Below are positions 13,101 to 26,237 of a DNA stretch of 64,000 bases, piece by piece; position 1 is the stretch's first letter; each line of letters starts with the position of its first letter. The notes beneath the pieces are model-generated. The model did not search any database, had not been told where the DNA came from, and worked only from the letters and a program-made list of their open reading frames with translations. The stretch is from Cucumis sativus (taxonomy: Eukaryota; Streptophyta; Magnoliopsida; Cucurbitales; Cucurbitaceae), in NCBI RefSeq assembly GCF_000004075.3, contig NC_026657.2:2108001-2172000 (forward strand), read 5' to 3'. The position numbers and the translations under genes were made by a program.

Positions 13101-15891
13101 GGGGGGGCCTGTTCCACACTTGCTCTTAGGCCCAGGGAATCATCCTCTGCCGATAATTAATGTGACTTTAACAGTAGTTTATATTGTTGTATTTACTATA
13201 GATAAATGTAGGAAAGGAAACTCTTGCTTCCTTAGTTATAGTCCTACAAGTTTAGCTTTAGTTGTTCATATTAATTGAAGTTCCCTCACATTTGTGTTCT
13301 CTCAATCCCCTTCTCTACCATAACAGGATGTATATTGAAAACTCTCCTTGTAGGTTGGTCTTGGAATTCAAAAAGAGGTAGTTTGGTTATCCATTTATAT
13401 CATCTCCCCCACCCCCACATGATCTATATATAATATCACATTAGTGTTGTGTGATTTCAGAATCGAAGCATCTACCCCGCTTCGTTACCTTTCGGAGTTA
13501 ACTCTGACTTTGGTGCATTTAAATTGTTACTGTTTACCCTCATTGCCACTGCTGAGTACACTTGAAGAATGTGGTCAGAAGGCTCAGGTTACTTCCCAAA
13601 TTTTGTTTCATTCAACAATTTGGAACATAGAGCAATGTTCTTATATTATGGACACCTTACAAGTAAAGTTTTGCATAAATTGCTATGATGCTTTTTTTCT
13701 TCTCTTGTTTATATTGTTGTGTATTTTCTTCCTCAGTGTTAGATGTATTTCAAATGTAAATGTTCGTTTGGCTTTATAAAATATTACAGGGAGTGGTATC
13801 TGAGAAAAATCAATGGATCTATGAGATTGATAGGGAAAACTTTGATCCTTATGAATTATCTAATCCAGCCCCAATCAAAATTATTTCTTTCGTTACTGCA
13901 TTTTTTGTTTTGCTCTTTTCATGTTGAATTTCGTCATTGTCAGTTTTTTTTCTTGAAGTTCATACATCTTTATTTTTCTTAATTTTGAATTTAATATCAA
14001 ATAATTTTGTAACAGGTACCATTGATTTTTATTTTGTATTTTAAAAATTTTTAAACGCTTTATTTGATTTCCTTTTCAGTTTAGATAAAAAATGAAAATT
14101 TAAGATTATAATTTACCAATCACAGTAAAATCACACCACATATTTTAAAAAGCCAAGTAATTTTATTAATGGATTTTCATAATTTATTATGATTTCTTAT
14201 TCGTAAACTATAAACCAACAAGCAACTGCGAAAGCAGTAATTTCAGAAGTTAATTCTTAGGACCAATATTTGCCTTAATTAATTAAATAATTGCTTTGTA
14301 CAAATTTAAATACAATTTTATCCGATAGAAATTGAAGACAGTGGTAGAGGTTTAATTTTAGTACAATTGTACCACCATGTATATTTGTCAGGGCACCACA
14401 CTTATGTTCATTTAATCAAAAACTAATATGTTAATTGAAATAGATGCTATCAAGTATGAGTATGACTCAATTGATAGTTGATTTTGCTTGGTTTAATGAT
14501 CAATTAAAGTGGATGCTATCAAGTATGAGTATGACTCAATTAATATTTGATTTGTTTGGTTTAATGACCAATTAAAGTGGATGCTATCAAGTGTGAGTAT
14601 GACTCAATTGATATTTGATTTGTTTGGTTTAATGACCAAGTCATGTTGTGACCGCATAAATAGATAGTTAAATAAAGCAAAAATTAATGCAGTTTGTAGA
14701 TATGATGAAAGCAGATTTACGAAAGTTTATTAATACTACAAATAATAATAAAACTGAAAATGAAACTTAAATATGAAGGCAAGTGTTCACCATAATTGAC
14801 GTTTAGTAGAATTGCACTAGCTAGCAAAAGCCTAAAGCATGCACAACCAAAAGTGATAAATAAATGTTAACATGTCATGAATCTACCCATATCGAACATA
14901 ATTAATACAAGTGTGCATTCCATAGTCTCCATCTACATTGACAATATAACACACGTTAAGCCTGGTCCTTCGGTTGTGTGAAAGAATTTTGATAGTGATA
15001 AACATGATTCATTGACCTAGAATTGCATGCTTGGGCATAGACTAACCTACTTGTGAATGGTTCTTCTGACTTTAAATGAAGATGTAGTTCTTCTGACTTT
15101 ATGGTCTTCCATCACAAAGTAACGTTCTCTGACCCTTATTTTGCAATTACTTGACACTTAAACAATTAAAAAGTCAATCCAAAAATGCTATTCTATTAGC
15201 CATAATTAATTTAATCCACAGGTAAATTGGTCACATTTTAAATTTTAATATAATGACGAAAATACTTAATCAAACCTATTGAACTCTCTACTGGATGGAT
15301 ATAGTATGGCTTTCACCGGATAACTTGAGGAAAAAACTAAAATGATCCATTATGGTTACTTGTAAACAAAATTTTCTAAGATTACAAGTTACATAGATGA
15401 TAAATAAAGATCAAAATAACAATATTGCCTTAGGCTCACAAATGCCTGACAAGCTCAATCACTATAAGTCAGTAACGCTGGCCATGATTCTGTGTATCGA
15501 GCTCGTTGACAACTTGAAATTGTTGTATCCAGCCATTGCATCGCATCGGTTGGGCTCATATATCGTAATTCAACAAACTAATAAAACGAATCAGGAGTGG
15601 GGCAGGGGGTGTTAGCTTGCGCATAAAAAGACTAGAGCAGCAGCGGATTTTGAACAGAACTACACATCTATATATACTTGACATTATGGAAAAAAAGAAC
15701 TAAGTTATGAACAGTTGATCAAACTTCCTATACCATGGATGAAGACAATGAGGCTGATCAAATTTCCAATAATATGGGCGGAAACGATTGGGCCAACGTG
15801 ATGAAGATTGCCACATAAAGATATTTCTCTTATCTCTTCTTTTATGCATTTTTCATCCTCTCCAGTCTCCACAAAAGGGTGAAAAAACTGT
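13101..15891. other. convergent intergenic region with 3' UTRs and a tandem repeat
   Basis: It lies between the stop codons of the convergent G2484-1 and O-fucosyltransferase genes, so it holds both 3' UTRs and terminators. T-rich stretches follow 13100. The only structured feature I see is the 68-69-bp tandem repeat at 14443-14640. Open frames at 13444-13779 and 13743-13982 show no family resemblance and are probably 3' UTR or spacer. Confidence 0.55.
14443..14640. repeat. tandem repeat, three units of 68-69 bp
   Basis: Three consecutive units start at 14443, 14512 and 14580, each beginning GATGCTATCAAGT(A/G)TGAGTATG and ending near GGTTTAATGA(T/C)CAA. Units differ at a few positions only. 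It lies in the convergent spacer and has no coding potential. Confidence 0.9.
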
Positions 15892-18800
15892 CTAATACTG
15901 TGAAGACGTAATGGACTCCACAAAGTTTCTCTTTTCCAATACTCCTTGACTGTTTATCCATTGCAACTCATGGTGATTACTGCCTTCATCTTCCTTTATT
16001 TTTTCAGTGAATGGTTTTTCACAAATACATGAGTCAGGAAATTCATGAAATTCTTTACCACGTTTCAAGTCATCAGGCTCACCCATGAACCCTCGTTGGC
16101 AAGACTTCACCTTTCTGGCAAATGTATCCCAATCCATCTTGTTCCTTTCCATGAACAGAGCGCTGAGTCTTTTTGCATTTGGCCTAATGGTCCTTTTATG
16201 ACCTGAATATCTCCTAAAATACACAAATCATGGTTCAGTGTTAGCAAGGCAAGATGAAGAGTACACAAAGAAACTTATGATTTCTAATTGAAGTATACAA
16301 AGAAATGAGATACCTTTAACCATATAAAAACACTAATTTCTATCAAAAAGATCTTAATAAGAGAATTCAAGATAAATCCCGGAAAAATGCTTTTGCGATA
16401 AACTTTTGGGGCTGTTTAGAAGATCTGGTATTTCCTTATAATAAAAGTTCAGCTATTTTCTAGAAGTTATTACCACTAGCCAACTGCGCAATCACCTTTC
16501 TACAAAAAAGAACTATAATAATCTCGACATTTTTAAGACACCCCACTTCAATTCTTAAAGACAAAAACAGAAAATAATTTCTCAAACAAATCCTTAATCT
16601 TTACTGTCCAAGATAACTATACAAATATTCAATTTCAGTAGGGTCAACTACATTCTTGGATGGTGGAGCCAATTCAGTTATCCACAGTTAACATGTTAAT
16701 CTTTTCATTTAACCACAACCCAAGAGACATATAGAACTATGGTAGAGGTCGGGAAGAGTTTCAAGAGCTGGATGTCAATAAGTAAAAAATTATCCTTCAT
16801 GCAGAGACAGAAGGGCCTATCAGAGGAAATTTTTTAACAATTTTTTTTAAAAAAATGGCCTCGTTAAAATATAACTAATAAGTAAACAATCTCATTCTTG
16901 ATGAGGATGTCACAAACATAGAAAAAAAGTAACTTTGTACCTTTCACCAGCAAGAATCTTTGCCATGTTTCCATTATTATTAGTGACAAATACGTTACTT
17001 TCATTGCATACAATGTAGTCGATGGCAGCAAGACGGGAAGAGTATGGTAGAAAAGGTTTCAGCTCTGCATTAGCAAGCATCTCCTTGGTATAGAAATTTG
17101 GGAAAAGTTCTCTAAGAGGCCTCAGAGTTTCTTCTCCACCATATATTTCACCAGATGCAACATAAATATAACTATCATTTTGAAAACCAAGTGCTCGTAG
17201 CATCAGACCCACTTCATAGGGAGTAAGTGGACATTTCCCACTCTTCCTTGCCTCTTCTTCACTTACATCCTGTAAAGTAAACAGAAACTTTATGCACAGC
17301 CACTTGCTAATTGCAGATCGATGATACATGTCCATATTCAGAGTTCAAGAAGAAAGAATACTTTAGTAGAAATGTTTTCCATTAGACCAGGCATTTATCT
17401 ATGAAAATGAAAGAATACAAGGGCGAATGAAAAGACAAACCCCAAGAAAAAACACATCAACACTAACCTGAAGTAGAATTTTAAAATCAATAGTTAAAGT
17501 AAAAATGAATTTAGAACCCAAAACAGACAGAAAACCACTCACCGGTAATGTTTCCCATCGCTTCCTTATTTCACCCAGCTCACGCCTTTCCTTTTCACCT
17601 CCACCATAGTAACATCCAGAAAAGGCTAGCATATCAGGCTCAAACCTACAACCGAAATAATTGATACATTTGTCAAGAGATCAAAACCAATCATAATATA
17701 TATTTGTTGACTAGTTTATCTACATGCAGATGCAATTAAAGAATGGCTATGAATATCAACATGATCATAAAGTATTGAAGTGTGGCCAATTAACAAACAA
17801 AACAATGGTATAACACGACACAAGTCAAGGTGAGTGCTTAAAGCATCGATCGGCAACCATGGTGCACTTCTTAATAAATCTTTTATAACCTTGAATGTGC
17901 ACATTGTGAGTCTCTTTCCTCTTGTTATACATCACTTCGCTATGTATTACTTAGCTTTATGTATAGACCAGTTTTTTAAGGTAGGTTGTACCACTCACAA
18001 TGTGCACCAATCATACAAGCCTATACTTGCGATCATCCTATCACAAGATAATATGACCAGGATTGTACCCTTCATTGAAAAACATACTAGATAAAAGACC
18101 ACTATTTGAGGGGAGAGTACTAGGGACGATCTCTGCACTACTGGACAAAGATACAAAGGCAGGGCAAGTGGCATTGTGCAAAATATATAAGGTAAGTAAG
18201 AGTATACCTTAAGTGAATGGCAATGTAGCGTTTTGCCATCTTTCTCATTCTTTTCACAAGTTTGTGGCCAAGATCATCGATAGGTTTTACAAATTTCAAA
18301 GCATGATAGTTAGCTCGACAACGCAACCTCTGTAGTTCTTCATCAAGCATATTTGAAAGTCTATAATCAAACTTGGTCAACTGGACAACCTGCAGATTTA
18401 CATCAACAAATTTCCTGCTTTGGTTATGACATCAAACCAAAATTTCAATATGGCAAGAGATCATCAGCAACACTGATATTTTAATGTCCCAACAAAACAC
18501 TAGCACTTCAGGATGAAAGCACGAGTGTTTTATCAAACCTTGTGCATTTTATAAAAAAATTAAAAAGTGGTGTGCACAAAATTACTTGTCAAGGAGGAGG
18601 TATAAAATAATTAACTTTTAGAAAAAGCTCTGAATGCATTAGCAAATGTTGGTGAAGTGGCCTTACGTGTCTCCTTAAAAGTATAGGCAAAACTTGATCA
18701 AGATAGTATTCAGGCTCTGATTTTCTAGGAACGCGCATGGTATAGGGAGGTTTCTCCATTGCACGCATGACTTTATCAGGAACTCTTTTAACAATAGTCA

Positions 18801-20545
18801 CATCCTTTGAGAGAGAGGAAATGAACCGACCAACATCAAAAATGTTGACAAAGTCACTGCATACCAAGGCAAATTTACAAAAACAATCATAAAAAAATAA
18901 TATCATTAAAAATAGAAAATATCAGGAAAAAGGTTCAAGCAACAAATCAAGGGTCAATCATCTTTAATTACCTATCATCCTTCCAATAGGAATGATGATC
19001 CAATTCAGGTACCACAAGTGTGGCATTAAGGATTCGAGCAACTGCCACAGCATCTGTTATCTAAGAAACAGAAATACATTCACATTAATTTTGTAGATAA
19101 TAAAAAAATGGAAAACTTAGATGCAGGTTAGAACCTGATGTTGATGAGAAAACATGCAACTTGTTCATGATAAGATATAAGAATCTATTTAGCCATTAGA
19201 TTTCCACTCTACCTTATGACACGAAAATGCAACAGAAAGAAAGAAAAAAAGAAAGAGAATCACTTACTCCTGTTCTCTGCTGATTCAAGCCTCCACTGGT
19301 TGCAATAAGCAAGTAGCCATTTGATGACCTCTCACTAACAGCAGCTGAATTTCAAATCACAGAATATGGAGGGGGGGAGTTAATGCTTACATAAGATTCT
19401 AGAAATATAAACAGAATGAATAATGTAAGCATAGACTGAGAAGTTTCAAAAGTACCAATTTTAGCAGCTAAGCAGTGCACCAAAATACTGACAGCCAAGA
19501 ACCGTTCGTTAAATGCAAAGTAACTTAACTAATTATTAACAACTAAACAACCATGTCATGCATTAAGGAGTCTAAATTCTTAATAGAGTCCACTTGGTTT
19601 GAAATTTGGAAGAAGTGCCTAAAACGAGAAGTTCCTTGAAAAAGTTCTGCATAGAAATAGAAGCATGCCAATTCTTTGTTCACGACAGATATAAAAAATG
19701 AGCAGGCAGTTAAAAAAAAAAAAAAATCATGGGTGACCTATACCAAAAAAGGAAAAGGACAACAGCACCACTACAAGCCAACAAATCCTCAGGAATTAGC
19801 AGATATACAGACTTCGTAGTACTTATTATTAATTAAACCCTTAACTACAAGCCTTTATAAAAAATTCAGCTTTCCAACTTCAAGAAATCAAAAAGTTTTG
19901 AAATGAGATCACAGAATGAATAAACTATTCAAAAGAAAAAACAATCAATTACAAAAGAAACGCCAAATTCCAAGAGAGATTGATGGTAACTATCTGTGTC
20001 AACTTACGAGCAAAACGTGGGCTTCTTTTGCTACATCCATAATAATTCTTCGAAAGCTTAGATTCCCAGATATTGATCGTTCTATGACGAGCTCCATCCT
20101 ACAAATTCAGATCAATGATGAACTTCAAACAACTATTAGCCAACCAGCCCACTCATCCAAAGAGTATATTTAAAGTAAAACCCACAAAATTCTCCACAAA
20201 GAAAAAAAAACACACAAACACACACACACATACACACACTTAACCCACAAAAATAAAACAAACTAAAATTACCAGCTTCGAGTAGAGCCTCCTGTTAACT
20301 AAGTGTTGAGAGTACCATTCAAGATCAGAAGCGATATGTCCCGTAAACAACGAAATTAAACCTAACGCAAAGAGCATCACACCACACAACATCGACCAAG
20401 AAAACGTAGCCTTCCTCTGCGACGACGCTGATCTCGACAGTGCATTCTTGCTACTAACAACATAACCATTCCCACTATTCTGAGGCTGTAACAGAGCCAG
20501 GTTCGCTGATATCAAACTAAATCTCCACGCTTTCGCCACGCCCAT
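15892..20545 (-). CDS. O-fucosyltransferase family protein (plant GT106/DUF246), 551 aa
   Basis: Probable Golgi type II membrane glycosyltransferase using GDP-fucose; the acceptor is unknown, as for most of this plant family. Nine phase-consistent exons on the minus strand: 20545-20273, 20098-20008, 19344-19268, 19060-18972, 18856-18667, 18389-18208, 17645-17543, 17269-16941, 16213-15892. Start MGVAKAWRF. One membrane segment lies at about residues 48-68 (SMLCGVMLFALGLISLFTG) after a short cytosolic tail. The catalytic region has the family blocks SGGLNQQRTGITDAVAVARI, then LDHHSYWKDDSDFVNIFDV, the IAIHLRFEPDMLAFSGC block (substrate-binding HLRFE), the YVASGEIYGGE loop, and AAIDYIVCNESNVFV.. 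near the C-terminus. The length is usual for the family and no break is seen. In Arabidopsis the closest relative I recall by position is At4g17430. Introns are ordinary; one holds a small foldback (17897-18007). Confidence 0.93.
17897..18007. repeat. foldback: 14-bp inverted repeat
   Basis: GTGCACATTGTGAG at 17897-17910 and its exact reverse complement at 17994-18007 are separated by 83 bp, inside the intron between exons 18389-18208 and 17645-17543 of the O-fucosyltransferase gene. It may be the remains of a small inverted-repeat element or an intronic hairpin; no target duplication was recognised. Confidence 0.7.
20215..20240. repeat. (AC)n microsatellite
   Basis: An AC-rich run with a few interruptions in the first intron of the O-fucosyltransferase gene, about 30-55 bp from its first 5' splice site on the coding strand. 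Confidence 0.8.
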
Positions 20546-23500
20546 CCAAACTCACCTCCACCCTAATTAAACAAGCATTATAACACCAATACCCATAACT
20601 CGAAATCCCCCAGATGCTCCGAATTTAGAAAGAATACGATAAAACAAACCAACAAACAAACCGTTACCGGATGATGCAATTCCAAAAAAAATGTTGATGG
20701 AAATGCAAATGCAAGCAAAAGGGTGGGGGAAATAGGGCTCTGTGGCCGTTAAAAGTTGGAGTAGAAACCCTAGAAATCGTGATCGGGTAAAACAGAGAGT
20801 GAGATTGTATCGGAGGAGAGGGAATTCAGAAATGGGTTTACATAAGAGCAGAGAAAAATGGGGGAAAGGAGAAAATGGAATTGAAATTGTTGAAGATGAA
20901 AGGGAAAATGGAGGCGATCGATAAACTAGAAAAAGAAAAAAACAAAAACAAAAAAAAAAAAAAATGAAAGAAAGCGAAATGGGTTTTGGTTTTTGCAGTC
21001 CGGCTAATAAGGAAATCAAAACCCGATGAAGATCACTCACCTGACTGACGACAGTCCAATATTGCCGACGCCCTTCCTGTAATTTTCTATTTTATTCAAG
21101 GGTGTTTTTGACATTTCATCCTCTCTTCCTTTTTCCTTTTTTTACCTTTTTTTTCTCCACTTTGTTTTCAATTAAACCGACAACAAACAAATAATCTATC
21201 AAACAAAAAATATCACTTTGTTTTAAATCATTTTTAAATATTGCAAAATTAATTACCAAAATTTAAATATATCATCCATAAACACAAATAAACTTTTATC
21301 ATCTAATATTTATAAAAGTTTATCTATATGTCTGTGATAAGAACTGAAATTCTATATTTTAGAAATATTTACAGCTTCAGGTAATTTACAACAATATTTT
21401 TTATTTAGTAAAAATATAATTTTAGTTTATTACAGGTGTTAAAATATCTTATTGTTTTAGAGTTTTAAAATTTGTTTAAATTTAGGTTATATTTATCTTA
21501 TAATATAAAAATTTACATAATTTTATTTGATCGAGTACACGATGATTGCTCAATTTAGTGGTAGTTAAAAATTATTTGAGAATGTTGTTATCGTATCATC
21601 GTCATTCTAATTCATCCATTAGTAGGATTTCATTACAATTACACCACTTTTTATTACAGATTGGTAAACATATTTTTAGTATTAGACTCCAATTGTAAAC
21701 AATACAATTTTATTGTTTTCATTTGATTTTTTTATGGTAATGCTTAATTATTAGTTAACTAATAAAAAATATATAATGATAGTAAATTGCATTTAAATTG
21801 AAAAGATGGCAAATTTATTAGCCTAAATAAAAATTGAAATCAAGCTCCTACATCTATCTATCTGTCCTAATCAAATAAACTATGATTCCATTTGAGTTCA
21901 TGATCATTTATTTATAAGCCTATAATATGACAAAAATCAATCTTGTAAGATTCTAGTTTCCTTTTCTTGAAAAATGCATTGAAGTGCATCAATTAATTAT
22001 ATAGATCAATATCAATTTGTCAAGTAAAGTGCATTAAATTTGAATTGATTATATAATTTCTATTAATAAATGTTACTTATTAGATTACTAAAATCCCAGA
22101 TTTGTATTTTGCTTTCAAGTAATCTTACTTAACCATTAAATGCAATTAAATAATACATCAGAGGTTTCAATCATCTCACCCTCCTATATGGTTGAACTAA
22201 AAAAAAGTTTCTACATACATTTTTTTTTGGTATTATCAATCTTTATTCGGATAATTATTTAAATAATAAAAATGTTGAAAATGTTTAAGAATATAGTAAA
22301 ATATCAAATGTCTATTAATGATATATAGACTCTATTAATATATTATAAAAAAAATCATCCATTAAATTTCTTACTTTTCTTTTTTTAGTTATTAGTTATT
22401 TTGTTTGTATTGTAATTTATCATATTTTGACCTTTTTCTCAAAATCTTTTTTCAAGTTAATATTCTCTTCCTAACAAATGTATAACTTCCTATTGCATTT
22501 TTCTTTCTTCCTCTCTCTCTAAAATATTATTTATACTTATACGTGTTTACACCTTTTTCACGTAATATCGAAATTTCGAAATTGTATTTTAGTATTTTAG
22601 AAGAAATAATTCTAGTGATTAACATTTGTACCTTCGTAAGAACACAAACGTCTCACTTTCACGATTACTTTTAAATGTCTATATAAAAAATTAGAATATT
22701 TATAAAATGGAGCAAAAATATTATTATCATTGCGTTTTATTTTATTTATAAATATTTTCAGAAAGAATACCATTTAAAATAATTATTCTGGCTTTCTATT
22801 GTTGAAATATGCTTATAGCTAGAAAGAATCACTTTTGCTAATTAACATAATAATTGTTTGAAAATTGACAAAGACTTTTGCAATTAAACATGAAATTCTC
22901 TCAATTTTGCTAACATAATAATTGTTTGAAAATTGACAAAAGACTTTTGCAATTAAACATGAAATTCTCTAAATAACACATGTCAATGTCATATAGGACC
23001 ATACTATAAATTAGTTGGTCGAATTTCAAATGAAAAAAAAAAGTTGGTCTATTAATAAAATAATCTCCTAATATTGTCATCAATAAAGAGAAGGAAAATA
23101 TAAAAATTAGGAACAGTAAAAAAATGATTTTCCTATATAAAGTGAATTTTTTTACAAACATGCCAATTTTGCAAACAAATACATAATAAATTCAAACATT
23201 CTAATCTTTCACTTGCAAACTTATTGTAATTAAAGTCTACGGTAAATTGAACTTCTAATGTCAATAGTTGAATTATGTTTATATTGGCTAAATATTTTAA
23301 TTTAATTAATAATAAAGATCTACAATGATAGTTATAATGCAAATGTTTTTGTAAACTGAGAGTTGAAAAATAAATAATGAAAGGTCATAAATAAAAATAA
23401 ATTTATTTGATACATTGTTGATATACCTAAAATCGATCTGCATTTGACACATTTTTTCGTTAAAAAAAACCACAAGATAGAAAGTGGAAGAGATTGAGGT

Positions 23501-26237
23501 GCTAATTATATGTGAACTTAATTTATAGGTCTTAACTGTTTACTTGTTTAACTTTTTAATTTATTAATTGTATTCTCCAACAATTTGTCAGTAAATATAA
23601 GATACGAGTTCAACAATTGAATGAGTGATGAACTGAATCATGACTTTTGAATGATAATTGAAAACTTATCATTTTTTGTTTCTATCATTTCTATTTTCAA
23701 GGAAGACAAAGAGCAATGTAACGTGAATAAAAAACTTAAGAAGAAAACCTATCAATATTATGATAAATGGAATCCAAATGCACGAGGACAATTTTCGAGC
23801 CATCAAAGTTGACTAATATCTTCAAGAATGAGTAGCAAGCTTGTGCGCAACAAGAGTGCAAATGCAATTAACATAGGAGAAACCATGGATCACACCTTAC
23901 TTTGTTGAAGGTCATATAAAATGTTTAATTTGAATATCGTTGCCATAATGAGAAGATCCTATCAATATCAAAGGTTCGAGAGAAGAAGGGAATCAACTGT
24001 CATAGTCCAAAGAGGTGAAATACTAGCCTCAAGGGCATTTATACTTGTTTCTTTAATTCAAATGAATTGTTTAAATTGAGGGGAGTGTTCCTCCATTTAT
24101 GCTTTCTTCTTTCGTTCATTCTTTCTTTACTAACTCTCAACTAGAGTTTATCGATAATGGTTTGAATCAACGACCAATGAAAAATTAGAGAGAACAAGAA
24201 AGAATGGCGTATGATTATCTAAAACAATAAAAAAGGTTACTACATGAGACATTCTATACTTATATTATGGGCCAATTTAACTATGAAAGTTTAGGACAAA
24301 AAAACCCCACATATTCTCCAAAATTCAATGATTAATGATGTTTTTTTTTTCACGTGAAGTTGACAATTCAAAAGAGTCGACCCCACCTACACACTAAAAG
24401 GATATGTTGCAAGTTTTAATACAAGACATGTTATATATTTTGGCAGTTTAAATACAAGACATGTTACACATATTTATGAATCCTCCATCGTATGTGTTGC
24501 ATTTAACGTATACATGCGTACGTGTTTTAACTTTATCAAGGGAAAGGGACCACATATATCACATGAACATTATCACATAAAAATGATGTGTTATTGTGTA
24601 TTATTTATGATATGTGAATAAAACGACTATTGAGATTTTCAATCGAGTTTAGAAAGTAAATGAAAAGACAAAGATAAACATATATAATTCATCTTCAATC
24701 AAACATATGTACTATTGATTTCGTCCCCTCCTACCTCGTGTAGAAAACAAAAGTTGTGCGATGTTTAAAAGATGTTACAAGGTTTTAAAATTTTGTTTAA
24801 TAATTTTAAATATATAAAAGAAATTGAGTCAACTTTTAAAACTATTTTGCTTGGAACTCAAATACAAGCATAATATTAAACCCATAACCTCACGGTATTT
24901 ATTTTATTGACAAAATTGCTAAACTATTTATAATCGTAGCAAAATATCACTTTCTTGTCAACTGTATACTAATAGACATTGATAAGTATTTATAAGTAAT
25001 AGATAATAGTAGTCTATTTAATGTCTATCATTGATAGAACAATGACATTTTGCTTGCAAATTATGGCTCATTTTACTGTATTTGAAAATAAACATATGAT
25101 TCAATCAATTAAACTAATTTGTTATCAATAAAAAATTTCTTACGGAAACATTTGACTTTAAGGAATTGGGAGTGAAAAGAGCCTACGTCTACTAATATTA
25201 ACGCATATTATTAAAGACTATACGTGTATATAAGCTTGAGAAAAATTATGGACCAATCCAAAATATTCGTGTGGACAAAAATGAATCATATTGTTTCAAT
25301 ATATAAGGGTCAACCCGCCTAACCCAACCCAAAAAATGGGAGTTGGGGTTGACAAATTGGTTTTTTTTTTTTTTTTTCTCTCTTCATAATTTAGACAATC
25401 TTCTATATTATTTTTCAATATGCAAGTGAACAAATTGTCATTCAAGATGCGAAATTACATAAATTCAAATTTTAAGTCTACAATATTCATTCAAAAGTAG
25501 GTTTACTTTTAGGTTTTAAGTCTACAATATCTCGGACATCATCGAACAATCTTGGACGAAATTGAAGAAAGAAGTGAAATCGAAAGAAAAATCTTGGTAT
25601 TTCTTAGTTGAGATGAAAGATAAAAAAAAACTTTAGAGAATAAATTATCAGGCTAATCCAAGTGCTTGTTCCACGAAGATGGAAGACATAAAAGTTAAAA
25701 AGGTTTAGAACTCGGACCATCTTAAGGCCGTGTTCGATTGAGATTGAAAAAAAAAAGAAAATTATATATATATTATACACATAATCAGATTGGCCTAGGT
25801 CAACCCAACTCTTTATTTACACGACTCAATTTTTATTTTTCTCCAATTTTCTAATCTAACCTAATCCAATGCAACCTTTATAATTTGAGTGGAATAACAT
25901 AGGTCGGTTGGGTTACCGATTTTTGAACACTCTTACTAAAGACAAAGAGTTGGGTTGTTCAAATTTTCTACTATAGGGAAGTGGGCTTGTAAGCTTTAGT
26001 CGAGTTCATGAACCTATGACTGAAAAAACACTTCAGAACATTACTCGTCGTCACAAACATTTCAAAGATGGGCCAGCCCGACCTAAATACAAAGCCCAGC
26101 CCAGACCATTTCCTTGCCCTTTTCTTTTTCCTTCAAAATTTAATATTTTATTATATTTTCATTATTACATATCTAAAACCCTCAACCCTTCGGTTCAATC
26201 GTTTCTTGTAGAATTTCCAGATCTCCGTTCTTCTTTC
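20546..26237. other. 5.7-kb intergenic region between divergent genes
   Basis: It separates the minus-strand O-fucosyltransferase from the plus-strand NFD6-like gene and so must hold both promoters. 20546 to about 21050 reads as a pyrimidine-rich 5' leader on the minus strand; the 157-aa open frame there is low complexity. 21100-23700 is very AT-rich, with one 68-bp duplication (22843-22971). 23745-24100 has a purine-rich GAGGGGAGTG motif and wording reminiscent of an LTR-element 3' end, too weak to call. 25300-25945 has GGTTGGGTT/AACCCAACCC-rich blocks typical of small inverted-repeat elements. No gene seen. Confidence 0.55.
22843..22971. repeat. direct duplication of 68 bp
   Basis: TAACATAATAATTGTTTGAA starts at 22843 and again at 22911. 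The following bases match through CATGAAATTCTCT, with a single A insertion in the second copy. Two adjacent copies, AT-rich, no coding potential. Confidence 0.9.

Noticed and set aside
13444..13982. Extra protein gene after G2484-1
   Set aside because: Hydrophobic low-complexity frames without domains, in the expected 3' UTR/spacer.
14443..14640. CRISPR-like spaced repeats
   Set aside because: Units are directly adjacent with no unique spacers, and the DNA is plant nuclear; the same holds for 28884-28991.
20567..21040. 157-aa minus-strand frame upstream of the O-fucosyltransferase start
   Set aside because: Low-complexity Phe/Ser/Leu translation of a pyrimidine-rich leader; no domain, ends before the real start.
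23745..24100. LTR retrotransposon 3' end
   Set aside because: Only a purine-rich GAGGGGAGTG and vague wording; no protein domain or LTR pair visible.
25300..25945. Second hAT element with GGTTGGGTT-rich ends
   Set aside because: The right end resembles a terminal TAAGAGTGTTCAAAA, but no matching left end or 8-bp duplication was found.
26016..26237. N-terminal extension of the NFD6-like protein
   Set aside because: The frame is open but not family-like; MASACQRIASRIS at 26238 is a normal transit-peptide start.
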